DNA of 32,488 bases from Promethearchaeia archaeon (GCA_029856295.1 JAHQWS010000204.1:1-32488), one strand, 5' to 3'. Positions 7,726 through 15,212 are shown, numbered from the stretch's first letter. Notes: generated by a model not told the origin, from the sequence alone. Program-made: numbers and translations.

Positions 7726-8492
7726 TGTCCCTTGAATTTCTAAATGCATTTAAATTTCAAAAGAAAAATACATTTGTACATAATTTAGATCCAAGGGCTA
7801 AGTTATTATTTTCACTAGTATATAGCATTTCAGGTCTTATGTTTACAGAAATTGTACCTTTATTTATTATTTTTTTAACCTTGACTCCAATGATTTTATT
7901 AGGGAAAATGGTTAAGGAGTGGCTTAGAAGTATTCGAGGGCTTTCATTTTTAGTATTAATGATCATTGTACTAAATACCTATTTTATATCTTTAGGATAT
8001 GCGATAGCAATGATTATAAGAATAACCATTATGATCACCGCTTTCTCAATATTTTTTTTAACAGTACATCCTAATGATTTAGCATTGTCCTTAATATCAA
8101 TGAAAGTACCATACCCCTATGCCTTTTCCTTTTCATTAGCATTTAGGTTTGTACCCACTATAGCCAATGAAGCTCAAAATATTATGGATGCCCAGCAAAG
8201 TAGAGGGTATGAAATGAAAACCAGTGGTATGATAAATCAAATAAAAAATCTTTTTCCGTTATTAGTACCTCTTATAATTTGTTCAATTAAAAGAGCTTTT
8301 AATGTAGCTGAAGCCCTAGAATCGCGGGCTTTCGGGAGCGTTAATGAACGGACCTATTACTATACTATTAAGTATACTTTAAAAGATTGGATTTTTACCT
8401 TTTATTTAATTTGTTTTTTTATACTTACAATTTATGTGCGAATCCAATTTGGTCTCATGCCAGAATGGCTACTTTGGAGCCTACCCGTATAA
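7725..8492 (+). CDS. ecfT: ECF transporter transmembrane subunit EcfT
   Basis: EcfT is the membrane subunit that couples ATP hydrolysis in the EcfA pair to tilting of the S component. The 255-residue protein has several hydrophobic helices (about 25-60, 65-110, 165-185 and 225-245). Two cytoplasmic coupling-helix motifs of the Ala-Arg-Gly type that bind the ATPases are present: 'AQQSRGYEM' and 'ALESRAFGS'. The N-terminal 'NTFVHNLDPRAKLL' is also diagnostic. It overlaps ecfA2 by one base. A non-coding stretch of 110 nt follows. Confidence 0.93.
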   Translation: MSLEFLNAFKFQKKNTFVHNLDPRAKLLFSLVYSISGLMFTEIVPLFIIFLTLTPMILLGKMVKEWLRSIRGLSFLVLMIIVLNTYFISLGYAIAMIIRITIMITAFSIFFLTVHPNDLALSLISMKVPYPYAFSFSLAFRFVPTIANEAQNIMDAQQSRGYEMKTSGMINQIKNLFPLLVPLIICSIKRAFNVAEALESRAFGSVNERTYYYTIKYTLKDWIFTFYLICFFILTIYVRIQFGLMPEWLLWSLPV

Positions 8493-8602
8493 AACTATAT
8501 TCTAAAACATTTAAAACAAAAATCGCAATTTTTTATGAATAATTAAAATTAAAGTTTTAGTATTTGAAAATGATTTAATATTAATAAAGAGAAAAATTAT
8601 TT

Positions 8603-9121
8603 ATGAATTTTAATAAGCAGCATGCAGCAGTTTGTGGTCTTTTTTGCCCAAGCTGTACAATATTTATTGGCACAACGGAAGATCCTAAAAGGCTTGAGAG
8701 ATTAGCAAGTCTATTTAATACTCCAGTTGGGGATATGAAGTGTTTAGGTTGCCGTTCAAATACTCGAGTCGCTTATTGCGATTCATGCAAGCTTTATTCA
8801 TGCGCTCAAGAAAAAGGAATAGATTTTTGTGGGGAATGTTCTGAATTTCCATGTAATGAAATAAAAGATTTTCAGGCTGGCGGCGCTCATAGATTTGAAT
8901 TATGGAATTTTCAAGCTCAAATTGTAAAAATGGGATATAAAAAATGGATACTAGAGATGATTAAATATTATTCATGTCCAAATTGTGGAATTATCAATTC
9001 AACCTATGATGATAAATGCAGAAAATGTGGACATAAACCAAGTAATCAATATACTGCTAAATATGGGCAAAAAATTCGGGATTTTCAAAAAAAACATCAA
9101 ACACGATTAAATATAAAATAA
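8603..9121 (+). CDS. DUF3795 cysteine-rich protein with C-terminal zinc ribbon
   Basis: The 172-residue protein belongs to the DUF3795 group, of unknown function. The N-terminal part holds the family's clustered cysteines: 'CGLFCPSC' (about 12-19), 'CLGC', 'YCDSCKLYSC' and 'CGECSEFPC'. A helical segment follows ('RFELWNFQAQIVKMGYKKWILEMIKYY'). Unlike the shorter family members, it ends in an added zinc ribbon, CPNC then CRKC, and a Lys-rich tail. Two separate metal sites are likely. It stands alone between EcfT and Cgi121 with its own upstream gap. Whether it serves the transporter (for example metal handling) cannot be told. Confidence 0.8.
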   Translation: MNFNKQHAAVCGLFCPSCTIFIGTTEDPKRLERLASLFNTPVGDMKCLGCRSNTRVAYCDSCKLYSCAQEKGIDFCGECSEFPCNEIKDFQAGGAHRFELWNFQAQIVKMGYKKWILEMIKYYSCPNCGIINSTYDDKCRKCGHKPSNQYTAKYGQKIRDFQKKHQTRLNIK

Positions 9122-9154
9122 TTTCTTTAAAATTATATCTAAAGAATTTCTAAA

Positions 9155-9844
9155 ATGATCATTAAAGAATTCAATATACCTGATATAAAATTGAAGTATT
9201 TTGTAGGTATTAATCAAGTCTCAATCGATTTAACAAAATTGTTAGATCAAAATAAATTAGAAAATCAAGCTCAAGTGTTAGATGTTATTTTCGATGTAAT
9301 TGAAAAAGTTCAAAACACATTTAAAGGGTCCATGATTCAATTTTTTTCTCATGAGTATGTTTTAGACCAGAGTCATATTTTTAATGCCTTCTATTATATG
9401 GAAAAAGCATTTCTTAATAATCTAAATATCTCAAATAAAAAAAATATCGAATTGCTGTTGTATTTAGCTACTAATCGGCAGATAAAAATTGGTATTGAAG
9501 CTTTTGGTATTAAATATTTAGATGTGAAAAAAGGAGAATTGCTTTATTGTATCATATCACGTGAGAATAGTGTACGTGAAATAAATGAAGAGATTTTACA
9601 TCTACTTCAAGCTAAAGAATTACCATTAAATCTGAACAACAGGTCTTTTGATAAATTTGACAGAATTAAAACTTTTTTTGAGATAACAGATAACCAGATT
9701 ATAACTGTATTAAAATCTTATGGAGTTAGTAATATTAACAAAGATCCAATAAGTTACAAGCTTGAAGATCTCTATGTAGCTTTAAATGATTTAATTTGTG
9801 AAAAAATGACATTGCTTAGTTTGGAAAAAATCAAACTTGATTAA
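9155..9844 (+). CDS. cgi121: KEOPS subunit Cgi121 (TPRKB-like)
   Basis: Cgi121 binds Bud32 at one end of the KEOPS complex and holds the 3' CCA end of tRNA. The 229-residue protein resembles the family in 'SQDQSHIFNAFYYMEKAF'-type wording (residues about 70-88) and, most clearly, in 'NKKNIELLLYLATNRQI' followed by 'IGIEAFGIK', which matches the helical core of Cgi121/TPRKB. It is somewhat longer than typical archaeal Cgi121 (about 150-200), with an extra C-terminal helix pair. The call rests on pattern, not alignment. The stop overlaps the stop of the opposite-strand THUMP gene by 4 nt. pcc1 and sua5 nearby support a t6A role. Confidence 0.72.
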   Translation: MIIKEFNIPDIKLKYFVGINQVSIDLTKLLDQNKLENQAQVLDVIFDVIEKVQNTFKGSMIQFFSHEYVLDQSHIFNAFYYMEKAFLNNLNISNKKNIELLLYLATNRQIKIGIEAFGIKYLDVKKGELLYCIISRENSVREINEEILHLLQAKELPLNLNNRSFDKFDRIKTFFEITDNQIITVLKSYGVSNINKDPISYKLEDLYVALNDLICEKMTLLSLEKIKLD

Positions 9845-10371
9845 TCAACATAATTCTCACTTTTTAACCTAAGAATCTCATCAGGTTTAAGAAAAGTTAT
9901 ACCGCAAAAATTTCCTAAAAGTTCTATACGTATAATTTTATCCGGATTCTCAAGATTCACCTGATTCTCAATATTGTTAGCAACATATTTGATAAGACGT
10001 TCCCTCTCAATAATATCATTATTTCTACGCTTTAAATCAATTTTAAATGTGTCAGTTTTATCAATAAATTCCGAATAATGATTCTCCACAATTTGGGTTA
10101 TACTTTTAAGATTTGTTTCACACACAAAATCAATAGGTACAATTTTGAGGATAAATTTGAGGAAATCGGGGTCTTTCTTTAGAATTTCTTTAATTTTTTG
10201 AATTATGATTTTTGCATCAATATTAGATAAAGCAGTTAATAAACCTAAGAATTCTAAATTTGAAATAATGGGATATTTATCACCAGTAATGAATAATGTA
10301 AACCATAACTCAGCTCTTGCGTTAGTTTCGTTATATCTTGATGTCGATACTAATAAATTGAAGTTCTTCGC
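9841..10371 (-). CDS. THUMP-domain protein (Tan1-like), no normal start codon
   Basis: The reading frame is open from 10371 to the TAA at 9841 (176 codons), close to the full length of archaeal THUMP/Tan1-like proteins, which bind tRNA and assist N4-acetylcytidine formation in eukaryotes. The N-terminus reads 'FNLLVSTSRYNETNARAEL', the family's usual opening, so translation must begin at or before 10371. No ATG, GTG or TTG exists there, and a TAA sits immediately upstream. A GTG at 10125 would discard about 80 conserved residues and is rejected. An ATG at 10411 overlaps the sua5 stop as ATGA but is out of frame by 40 nt. The THUMP core is seen in 'FKIDLKRRNND' and 'VNLENPDKIIRIELLG'. It probably forms an operon with sua5. 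Confidence 0.75.
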   Translation of the reverse strand, partial: AKNFNLLVSTSRYNETNARAELWFTLFITGDKYPIISNLEFLGLLTALSNIDAKIIIQKIKEILKKDPDFLKFILKIVPIDFVCETNLKSITQIVENHYSEFIDKTDTFKIDLKRRNNDIIERERLIKYVANNIENQVNLENPDKIIRIELLGNFCGITFLKPDEILRLKSENYVD

Positions 10372-10411
10372 TTAAATCACCTAAAAAACTTGGTAAAATC
10401 TAATTTCTCAT
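10372..10411 (-). other. Anomalous junction between sua5 stop and THUMP frame
   Basis: Reading the minus strand, an ATG (10411-10409) overlaps the sua5 TGA (10410-10408), the common ATGA coupling. After two codons a TAG follows, and the conserved THUMP frame resumes at 10371. Dropping 31 nt (10402-10372) would join them as M-R-N-A-K-N-F-N-L-L. The stretch 10403-10372 folds as a hairpin: seven pairs including two G-U, a 2-nt bulge, then ACC/GGT around a 10-nt loop. It also contains AGGTGAT, a good ribosome binding site, 4 nt before GCG at 10371. Either reading leaves something unusual. Confidence 0.45.
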
Positions 10412-11061
10412 AAAACACTTCTAATTTCTTCTTCAGAAATTTTTCCAATTCGCAAGAATTTCACTTCTTCAGACGTGCTATCTACAATTGTAGTAGGAAT
10501 CTGAGATTGTGAATTTCCAGAATCTATAATATAATCTATAGTCCCGAGGAATTTTTTTGCAACTTCAGCCCCGCTAATTGAAGGAGGCTCCCCAGAATAA
10601 TTGGCGGAAGTTCCTATTATCCCTCCAAATTGCCCTCTTTGTTTCAGAATTTCTAATATCTTCAATATAACTTTACTTTCCGGTACTCTTAGTCCTATTG
10701 TATCTTGGAACGCAGTTACCTCTAAAGGAATTATATTTGGCTCTTTTCTTTTCAAGATCAATGTCAATTGGCCTGGCCAAAAATGGGTCGCTAATCTTTT
10801 AGCGGTACTGTTAAATTCTGCGATTTTAGATGCTTCTTCAAAATCAGAAACCAATAACAAAAAACCCTTCGAGCGTTCACGGAATTTTATATCATATATT
10901 CTTTCTAATAAGCTAAGATTTAAAGGGTCTCCTCCTAACCCATATACGGAATTGGTGGGGAAGCCTATTAACTTTCCTGCCATTACCCACTCTACCGCAG
11001 TTTCAAGGAACATTTCTGTATCCATATCTAAATTTCCAGATAATTTAACTAAGAAACCCAT
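10408..11061 (-). CDS. L-threonylcarbamoyladenylate synthase (Sua5/YrdC family)
   Basis: This enzyme makes threonylcarbamoyl-AMP from threonine, bicarbonate and ATP, the activated donor that KEOPS uses for tRNA t6A37. The 217-residue protein is the YrdC domain only, lacking the extra C-terminal domain of long Sua5 proteins. Signatures are 'LIGFPTNSVYGLGGDP' (about 31-46), 'KFRERSKGF' (substrate-binding Lys/Arg), 'FWPGQLTLIL', 'TIGLRVPE' and 'GTSANYSGEPP'. It lies within a few kb of pcc1 and cgi121. The ribosome binding site is weak. The TGA stop overlaps an ATG in the ATGA form, discussed under the THUMP gene. Confidence 0.92.
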   Translation of the reverse strand: MGFLVKLSGNLDMDTEMFLETAVEWVMAGKLIGFPTNSVYGLGGDPLNLSLLERIYDIKFRERSKGFLLLVSDFEEASKIAEFNSTAKRLATHFWPGQLTLILKRKEPNIIPLEVTAFQDTIGLRVPESKVILKILEILKQRGQFGGIIGTSANYSGEPPSISGAEVAKKFLGTIDYIIDSGNSQSQIPTTIVDSTSEEVKFLRIGKISEEEIRSVL

Positions 11062-11127
11062 TCAATTTCACTATTAGAGAATAAATATAATATAAAATTA
11101 AAAAGATATAAAAAAAATATTACTTAA

Positions 11128-12075
11128 CTATTTTGAGTACTCATCTTGACATTTTAATTCTGTGCTGAGTTTTTCCCAATCGTTGTCAATTTGTTCTTGT
11201 ATCTCTATTAAAGTTTTTTCTGAAATACCAGCAAATCGTTTTTGCGTAGAAACATATTCAATAATTGGGATTCTTTTTGATGGATCCAACAAGGGCTTAC
11301 TTTTTTTGGACAATGTTAAAACGCCGTTTTCAACTTCGTATAATATCCAAGATCCTGCTTTTACTGCCATCCTAGCAATTTCAATAGTATCTTCTGATGG
11401 AAAACCCCAACCAGGAGCACAGGGAGCTAAGATATGGATATACTTAGTACCGTTAATAGATTTTGCCTTTTTGAATTTTTCATAAATATCTAAAGGTTCA
11501 CTAATACTACAAGTCGCTACATAGGGAATATCATGCGCTCTCATTATAGCTGGTAAGTTCTTTTTATATCTCTCCTTCCCAAAAGGCGTTGTAGTGGTAA
11601 TAGCACCGTGGGGGGTACTTGACGATCTTTGGATTCCGGTATTCATGTACGCCTCGTTATCATAACACACATAAATGATATTACTATTACGTTCTGCAGC
11701 CCCGGAGAGGCCTTGTATCCCTATATCTGTTGTCCCCCCATCTCCCGCAAAACAAATTGAGATCATCTTATCCCAGCCTTTCCCTGGGAATTTATGTGCC
11801 TTTGCTTTGAATGCCGCTTCAAAACCAGTTGCCACTGCTGCTCCTGCGGCGAATGCCATATTAAATTGAGGAAAGTCAGGAGCTGTTTTCGGCCAAAGTC
11901 CTATAACAACGTTTAAACAACTAGCAGGGGTAACCATCGCTATGTCTGGTCCTAAAGCTTTCATCGTCCATCGAAGGGCTACTTCAAGACCGCATCCGGC
12001 GCAACAAGCATTACCCGGTAAAAACCACTCTTTACAAGCTATTTCATCTTCCATTACTTTCTTTAATGATGCCAT
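11128..12075 (-). CDS. porB: Pyruvate:ferredoxin oxidoreductase beta subunit
   Basis: This is the thiamine-diphosphate-binding beta subunit, 315 residues, of the four-subunit enzyme that oxidizes pyruvate to acetyl-CoA with reduction of ferredoxin. It has 'CCAGCGLEVALRW' (cluster cysteines, about 24-27), the TPP/Mg motif 'GDGGTTDIG' with 'NSNIIYVCYDNEAYMNTGIQRSSSTPHGA', and 'HILAPCAPGWGF' with a further Cys for the proximal Fe-S cluster. 'YMNTGIQRSS' is typical of pyruvate enzymes rather than 2-oxoglutarate enzymes, although a broader 2-oxoacid range cannot be excluded. A strong GAGGTGGAT precedes the ATG. It is last in the gamma-delta-alpha-beta operon. Confidence 0.93.
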   Translation of the reverse strand: MASLKKVMEDEIACKEWFLPGNACCAGCGLEVALRWTMKALGPDIAMVTPASCLNVVIGLWPKTAPDFPQFNMAFAAGAAVATGFEAAFKAKAHKFPGKGWDKMISICFAGDGGTTDIGIQGLSGAAERNSNIIYVCYDNEAYMNTGIQRSSSTPHGAITTTTPFGKERYKKNLPAIMRAHDIPYVATCSISEPLDIYEKFKKAKSINGTKYIHILAPCAPGWGFPSEDTIEIARMAVKAGSWILYEVENGVLTLSKKSKPLLDPSKRIPIIEYVSTQKRFAGISEKTLIEIQEQIDNDWEKLSTELKCQDEYSK

Positions 12076-12078
12076 TTC

Positions 12079-13338
12079 TTAATCCACCTCTAATTTTCCA
12101 TGCCAGAGAGTACCATGAAGCAAATCTTCTGGTAATTCTCCAGTTTCATTTATTTTAATTAATATTTTTAACTGTTCTTTTTGTTGTTCCACGGTCACTT
12201 CTCTCCCTCCAATGCCATTTATCATCGGAAAAATCAGAGCAGTTCCTTTTGTTCCATGTAGGGCTGTTTTTACTTCAGAACTTACGGGACCCCCAGTTGG
12301 CGATCCAAACGCAGTAGCTCTGTCCATTACACCCAAGACTTTCACTTTTTTGGCAACCTCAATGATATCTTCAACAGGGAATGGTCTAAAGTGTCGTAAC
12401 TTAACCATTCCAACTTTATACCCTTCTTCCCTTACGGCGTCTATGGCCTCTTCCATTTGTAACGCTAAATCACCATAATTTAGCATTGCAACATCGGCAC
12501 CATCCATTCTATATTCTTGAATCAATCCATTTCCATAACTTCTTCCAAAAGTTTTTTCAAATTCTTTTGCAACAGCCTTAATTTTTGATTTTGATCTTAT
12601 CAATGCATCATGGATTTTCATTCTAAATTCGCTATAAAACCCTGAGGGCATGATAAGGTTTCCGTGCATAAGTGGTCTTTTAGGGTCGATCCATATATGT
12701 GGCCAACCTTTTTCATCTGGCAATGGTGGTAAAAAGTTATCAACTTTATCTTGATCTTCCAGTATTACTGGTTTTGATGTATGAGATAATATAAAACCCC
12801 CATAGGCAACGAATTTCGGTAATAAAACGTCATAATCTTCACATACCTTATATGACATTAATATTTCATCATAAATTTCTTGATGGGTTGCCGTAAAGGC
12901 ACTCATCCATCCTGTATCTCTACAGCTAATAACGTCTGTGAAATCTGCCCAAATATTCCAGGGTGGTGCTGGACCTCTTGAAGCAATAGCCATTACAATA
13001 GGTAGCCTTACGCCAGCTGTCCAATGAACCATTTCATACATATAGAAAAGACCTTGTCCTGACGTAGCTGTAAAGGTTCTTGTACCTGCCATACTTGATC
13101 CAACCAGGGATGCGAGTACCGAGTGCTCGGATTCTACTTTAATATATTGCGTTCCAGGCATTAATCCCCCATCAACAAACTCAGATAATTTCTCAACAAC
13201 TGTTGTCTGTGGAGTAATTGGGTACGCACTAATCACTTGGACTCTTGCAGACTTTGCTGCATACGCAGCTGCCACATTTCCTTTGATTATCTTTATTTCC
13301 TCACTCTGTAAAAAATCTTTTAATTCAGGTTTAATCAT
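12079..13338 (-). CDS. porA: Pyruvate:ferredoxin oxidoreductase alpha subunit
   Basis: The alpha subunit forms the pyrimidine-binding half of the TPP site. Signatures are 'VISAYPITPQTTVVEKLSE' near the N-terminus, 'FTATSGQGLFYMYEM', 'RGPAPPWNIWADFTDV', 'CRDTGWMSA' and a domain II ending with 'MDRATAFGSPTGGP'. Size (419 residues) is standard. I place the start at the ATG at 13338, where GTGAT lies 8 nt upstream. An in-frame GTG at 13350 is possible but adds only four residues and deepens overlap with porD. The overlap with porD (8 nt) and the 3-nt gap to porB show a coupled operon. Confidence 0.93.
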   Translation of the reverse strand: MIKPELKDFLQSEEIKIIKGNVAAAYAAKSARVQVISAYPITPQTTVVEKLSEFVDGGLMPGTQYIKVESEHSVLASLVGSSMAGTRTFTATSGQGLFYMYEMVHWTAGVRLPIVMAIASRGPAPPWNIWADFTDVISCRDTGWMSAFTATHQEIYDEILMSYKVCEDYDVLLPKFVAYGGFILSHTSKPVILEDQDKVDNFLPPLPDEKGWPHIWIDPKRPLMHGNLIMPSGFYSEFRMKIHDALIRSKSKIKAVAKEFEKTFGRSYGNGLIQEYRMDGADVAMLNYGDLALQMEEAIDAVREEGYKVGMVKLRHFRPFPVEDIIEVAKKVKVLGVMDRATAFGSPTGGPVSSEVKTALHGTKGTALIFPMINGIGGREVTVEQQKEQLKILIKINETGELPEDLLHGTLWHGKLEVD

Positions 13339-13678
13339 CTTTTGTATCACTTTCTCTTATCATTTCTATATTGTTAGTTGGACATTCTTTAGCACATATG
13401 CCGCAACCTTTACAATAAATATAATCAATTTCAAAAGAACCATCTTCTTTTTTATGAATAGTTCCCTCGGGACAATACATCCAACATATTCCACACTTAT
13501 TACATCCTTCTTTGATAATTGGTCTGAATGTACGCCAATCACCTGTGATACCCATAGCTCCGTCGATGGGTAATGATATTGGAATAGGTGATAATTCTTC
13601 CCAACATGAATATTCTTGGAGCTTTGGACGCTCTTCTCTCGATTTATTTATTTTTTTCCATTTTTCAGTGTCTGCCAT
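13331..13678 (-). CDS. porD: Pyruvate:ferredoxin oxidoreductase delta subunit (2x[4Fe-4S])
   Basis: This is the ferredoxin-like electron-transfer subunit, 115 residues. Two [4Fe-4S] motifs are intact: 'CNKCGICWMYCPEG' (about 61-74) and 'CKGCGICAKECP' (about 92-103). The N-terminal half ('EEYSCWEELSPIPISLPIDGA'-like wording) is the usual PorD lead-in that packs on the alpha/beta core. A textbook AGGAGGT ribosome binding site, formed by the end of porG, precedes the ATG. It carries electrons from the catalytic subunits to external ferredoxin. Confidence 0.95.
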   Translation of the reverse strand: MADTEKWKKINKSREERPKLQEYSCWEELSPIPISLPIDGAMGITGDWRTFRPIIKEGCNKCGICWMYCPEGTIHKKEDGSFEIDYIYCKGCGICAKECPTNNIEMIRESDTKDD

Positions 13679-13680
13679 TT

Positions 13681-14256
13681 TTATACCTCCTTAACTGACT
13701 CGTAAGCATCTTTGGCTACGGCCATATTCTTATCTATTCTCTCTTCCCCAAATTCTTTCTTTAAGACTTTTTCCATTATTTCAAGGGCATAATAACCCGA
13801 AACCTTTCCAAAAGCCCCCAACATAGGGATATTCAAGATGGGACCACTCGAATGCATGAACTTGTTCTTTATACAAATTCCTGTCGCATCAACAATAAAA
13901 ACTTTTACATTTTTAGGTAGTTTGTTTTTATCTAAAGGTCTAACGCTATCTACTATGAGTGTAACCCCCTCTTTAATAGTTTCGTTTATTCTGGGAATCG
14001 ATAGTAGAGATGTATCAAAGATGAGCATATAATCCGGGTCCTTCACACTATCATAAGTTCTTATTGATTTATCTTGAGATATTTTAGTAAAAGCTTGAAT
14101 AGGGGCACCTCTTCTCTCAGCACCTATAATGGGTATTGCGATCGTATCTTTAAATCCTTTTTCAAACGTGAACTCGGCTAATAATTGGCTTGCGGTGATC
14201 GCTGTTTGACCACCTCTCCCGTGAAACGTTATCTCTATTATACCATTATCTTTCAA
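13681..14256 (-). CDS. porG: Pyruvate:ferredoxin oxidoreductase gamma subunit
   Basis: The gamma subunit (191 residues) is first in the operon. It shows the family opening 'ITFHGRGGQTAITASQLLAE', 'AIPIIGAERRGAPIQAFTKI' and 'GAFGKVSGYYALEIMEKVL'. No ATG fits in frame; the start is a TTG at 14256, and an upstream ATG (at 14268) opens an 8-codon frame that ends just inside the gene. A TATA-like element at 14281-14291 on the minus strand would start transcription about 5 nt before the TTG or inside this leader. A perfect 11-bp dyad lies just upstream of the TATA box. Confidence 0.92.
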   Translation of the reverse strand: MKDNGIIEITFHGRGGQTAITASQLLAEFTFEKGFKDTIAIPIIGAERRGAPIQAFTKISQDKSIRTYDSVKDPDYMLIFDTSLLSIPRINETIKEGVTLIVDSVRPLDKNKLPKNVKVFIVDATGICIKNKFMHSSGPILNIPMLGAFGKVSGYYALEIMEKVLKKEFGEERIDKNMAVAKDAYESVKEV

Positions 14257-14280
14257 TTTTTTCCAACATTTCCTTTTTTG

Positions 14281-14291
14281 ATTTTTATATA
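14281..14291 (-). promoter_or_regulatory. TATA box candidate for porGDAB
   Basis: On the minus strand this reads ATATAAAAAT, 25-35 nt before the porG TTG. It is the best TATA match in the leader and sits directly next to the dyad at 14309-14340. Confidence 0.45.
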
Positions 14292-14308
14292 GTTATTATC
14301 TAAGCAAC

Positions 14309-14340
14309 CAATAAAAACCCTAAAGCGTAGGTTTTTATTG
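14309..14340. repeat. Perfect 11-bp inverted repeat upstream of porGDAB
   Basis: CAATAAAAACC (14309-14319) and GGTTTTTATTG (14330-14340) are exact reverse complements around a 10-nt spacer. The dyad lies about 18 nt upstream of the por TATA box, where archaeal activators or repressors bind. It also lies 6 nt after a small hydrophobic reading frame on the same strand, so it could instead be that frame's terminator hairpin. Confidence 0.6.
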
Positions 14341-14346
14341 TTTACT

Positions 14347-14442
14347 TTATAAAATTAATACTACTACTTGAATTACTGAGAGTACTAACAATAATATAGA
14401 GTTAAGAACAATTGGAGATTTTTTTATCATAAGATTAAGCAT
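14347..14442 (-). CDS. Possible 31-residue single-span membrane peptide
   Basis: An ATG-to-TAA frame encodes a short peptide that starts 'MLNLMIKKSP' and continues with about 21 nearly all-hydrophobic residues (Ile, Val, Leu). This fits one membrane helix with a positive N-terminal side. A weak GGGAAAAA precedes the ATG. The frame ends 6 nt before the perfect dyad and about 90 nt before porG on the same strand. In AT-rich DNA such a frame can arise by chance, so this is only a candidate. Confidence 0.25.
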   Translation of the reverse strand: MLNLMIKKSPIVLNSILLLVLSVIQVVVLIL

Positions 14443-14636
14443 TTTTTCCCAACTTTATATTATTTAACTAAGTATTAACTGAATTAAAAATCGGTAATAT
14501 TAATAATTTTTGCATAAACTTTTTAAGGTAACTCTTTAAATGACTTATAAAATGATTAAATCTCACATGTAGAAATAATAAAAGTCATATTTATTGCATA
14601 AATTCATCATATTATAGAAAAAATTAACATTATATT

Positions 14637-15212
14637 ATGTCTGGAAAAGGGAGCAACAAGGAAGAAACGTTTTCATTCAAATGTCCTTCTTGTGAAAAGG
14701 GAGTTATAACAATTGATACCACAGATTATGATCTTCCTGATGGTGATAAGATGCTAATTATTAAATTTACTTGCGATCAATGTAATTACCATAAAAATGA
14801 TGTTATTCCAATGACTACAAGAATGGATTCTGGAATCATGACTTTAAAAATAGTGGATGAGAGTGATCTAAAATCTAAGATTTATCGTTCACCTACAGGA
14901 AAATTAGAGATTCCTGAATTGGAACTCATTGTTGAGCCTGGACCAAGAGCTGACTTTTATTACACTAATGTGGAGGGTGTACTTTTTAGATTCGAAGAAG
15001 CGGTTTCAATTTACAAAAATAATCTTGAAAAAAATGATCCCCAATTCAATGAAATTGAAGAAATCTTAGGAAATTTAAAGAAAGCAATAAACGGAAAATT
15101 AAAGTTTACATTAAAAATATCGGATCCCGGTGGAGGAAGCTATATAATTCCCCAAGATCCTTCACGCTATACTTTTCAAAAACTAAATAGTGATGAACTT
15201 GAGGAGGGTTAA
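14637..15212 (+). CDS. ZPR1 zinc-finger domain protein
   Basis: This is an archaeal one-copy ZPR1 protein, 191 residues; eukaryotic ZPR1 has two copies and acts with translation factor eEF1A. The zinc finger is 'CPSC' (about 16-19) and 'CDQCNYHKND' (about 46-55), the C-x2-C-x(n)-C-x2-C form in which the second pair is followed by a Tyr-His pair typical of the family ('CDxCGYRxN'). The beta-rich A-domain follows: 'GIMTLKIVDESDLKSKIYRSPTGKLEIPELELIVEPG' region, then 'YYTNVEGVLFRFEEAV' and a closing 'LKISDPGGGSYI'. It stands alone, with about 380 nt of AT-rich sequence upstream and no recognizable operon partner. The function in archaea is not established. Confidence 0.88.
   Translation: MSGKGSNKEETFSFKCPSCEKGVITIDTTDYDLPDGDKMLIIKFTCDQCNYHKNDVIPMTTRMDSGIMTLKIVDESDLKSKIYRSPTGKLEIPELELIVEPGPRADFYYTNVEGVLFRFEEAVSIYKNNLEKNDPQFNEIEEILGNLKKAINGKLKFTLKISDPGGGSYIIPQDPSRYTFQKLNSDELEEG

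Noticed and set aside
10041..10125. GTG at 10125 as start of a 94-residue minus-strand gene
   Set aside because: The same frame continues upstream for 82 further codons with the THUMP-protein N-terminus, so this GTG is an internal Val.
10601..11077. Plus-strand frame of 158 codons opposite sua5
   Set aside because: It is the mirror of a well-supported Sua5/YrdC gene and shows no family pattern.
13338..13350. GTG at 13350 as porA start
   Set aside because: Possible, but ATG at 13338 has better spacing to GTGAT and less overlap with porD.
14443..14636. Searched for a gene in the gap before ZPR1
   Set aside because: Strongly AT-rich with stops in all frames; only TATA-like stretches are seen.
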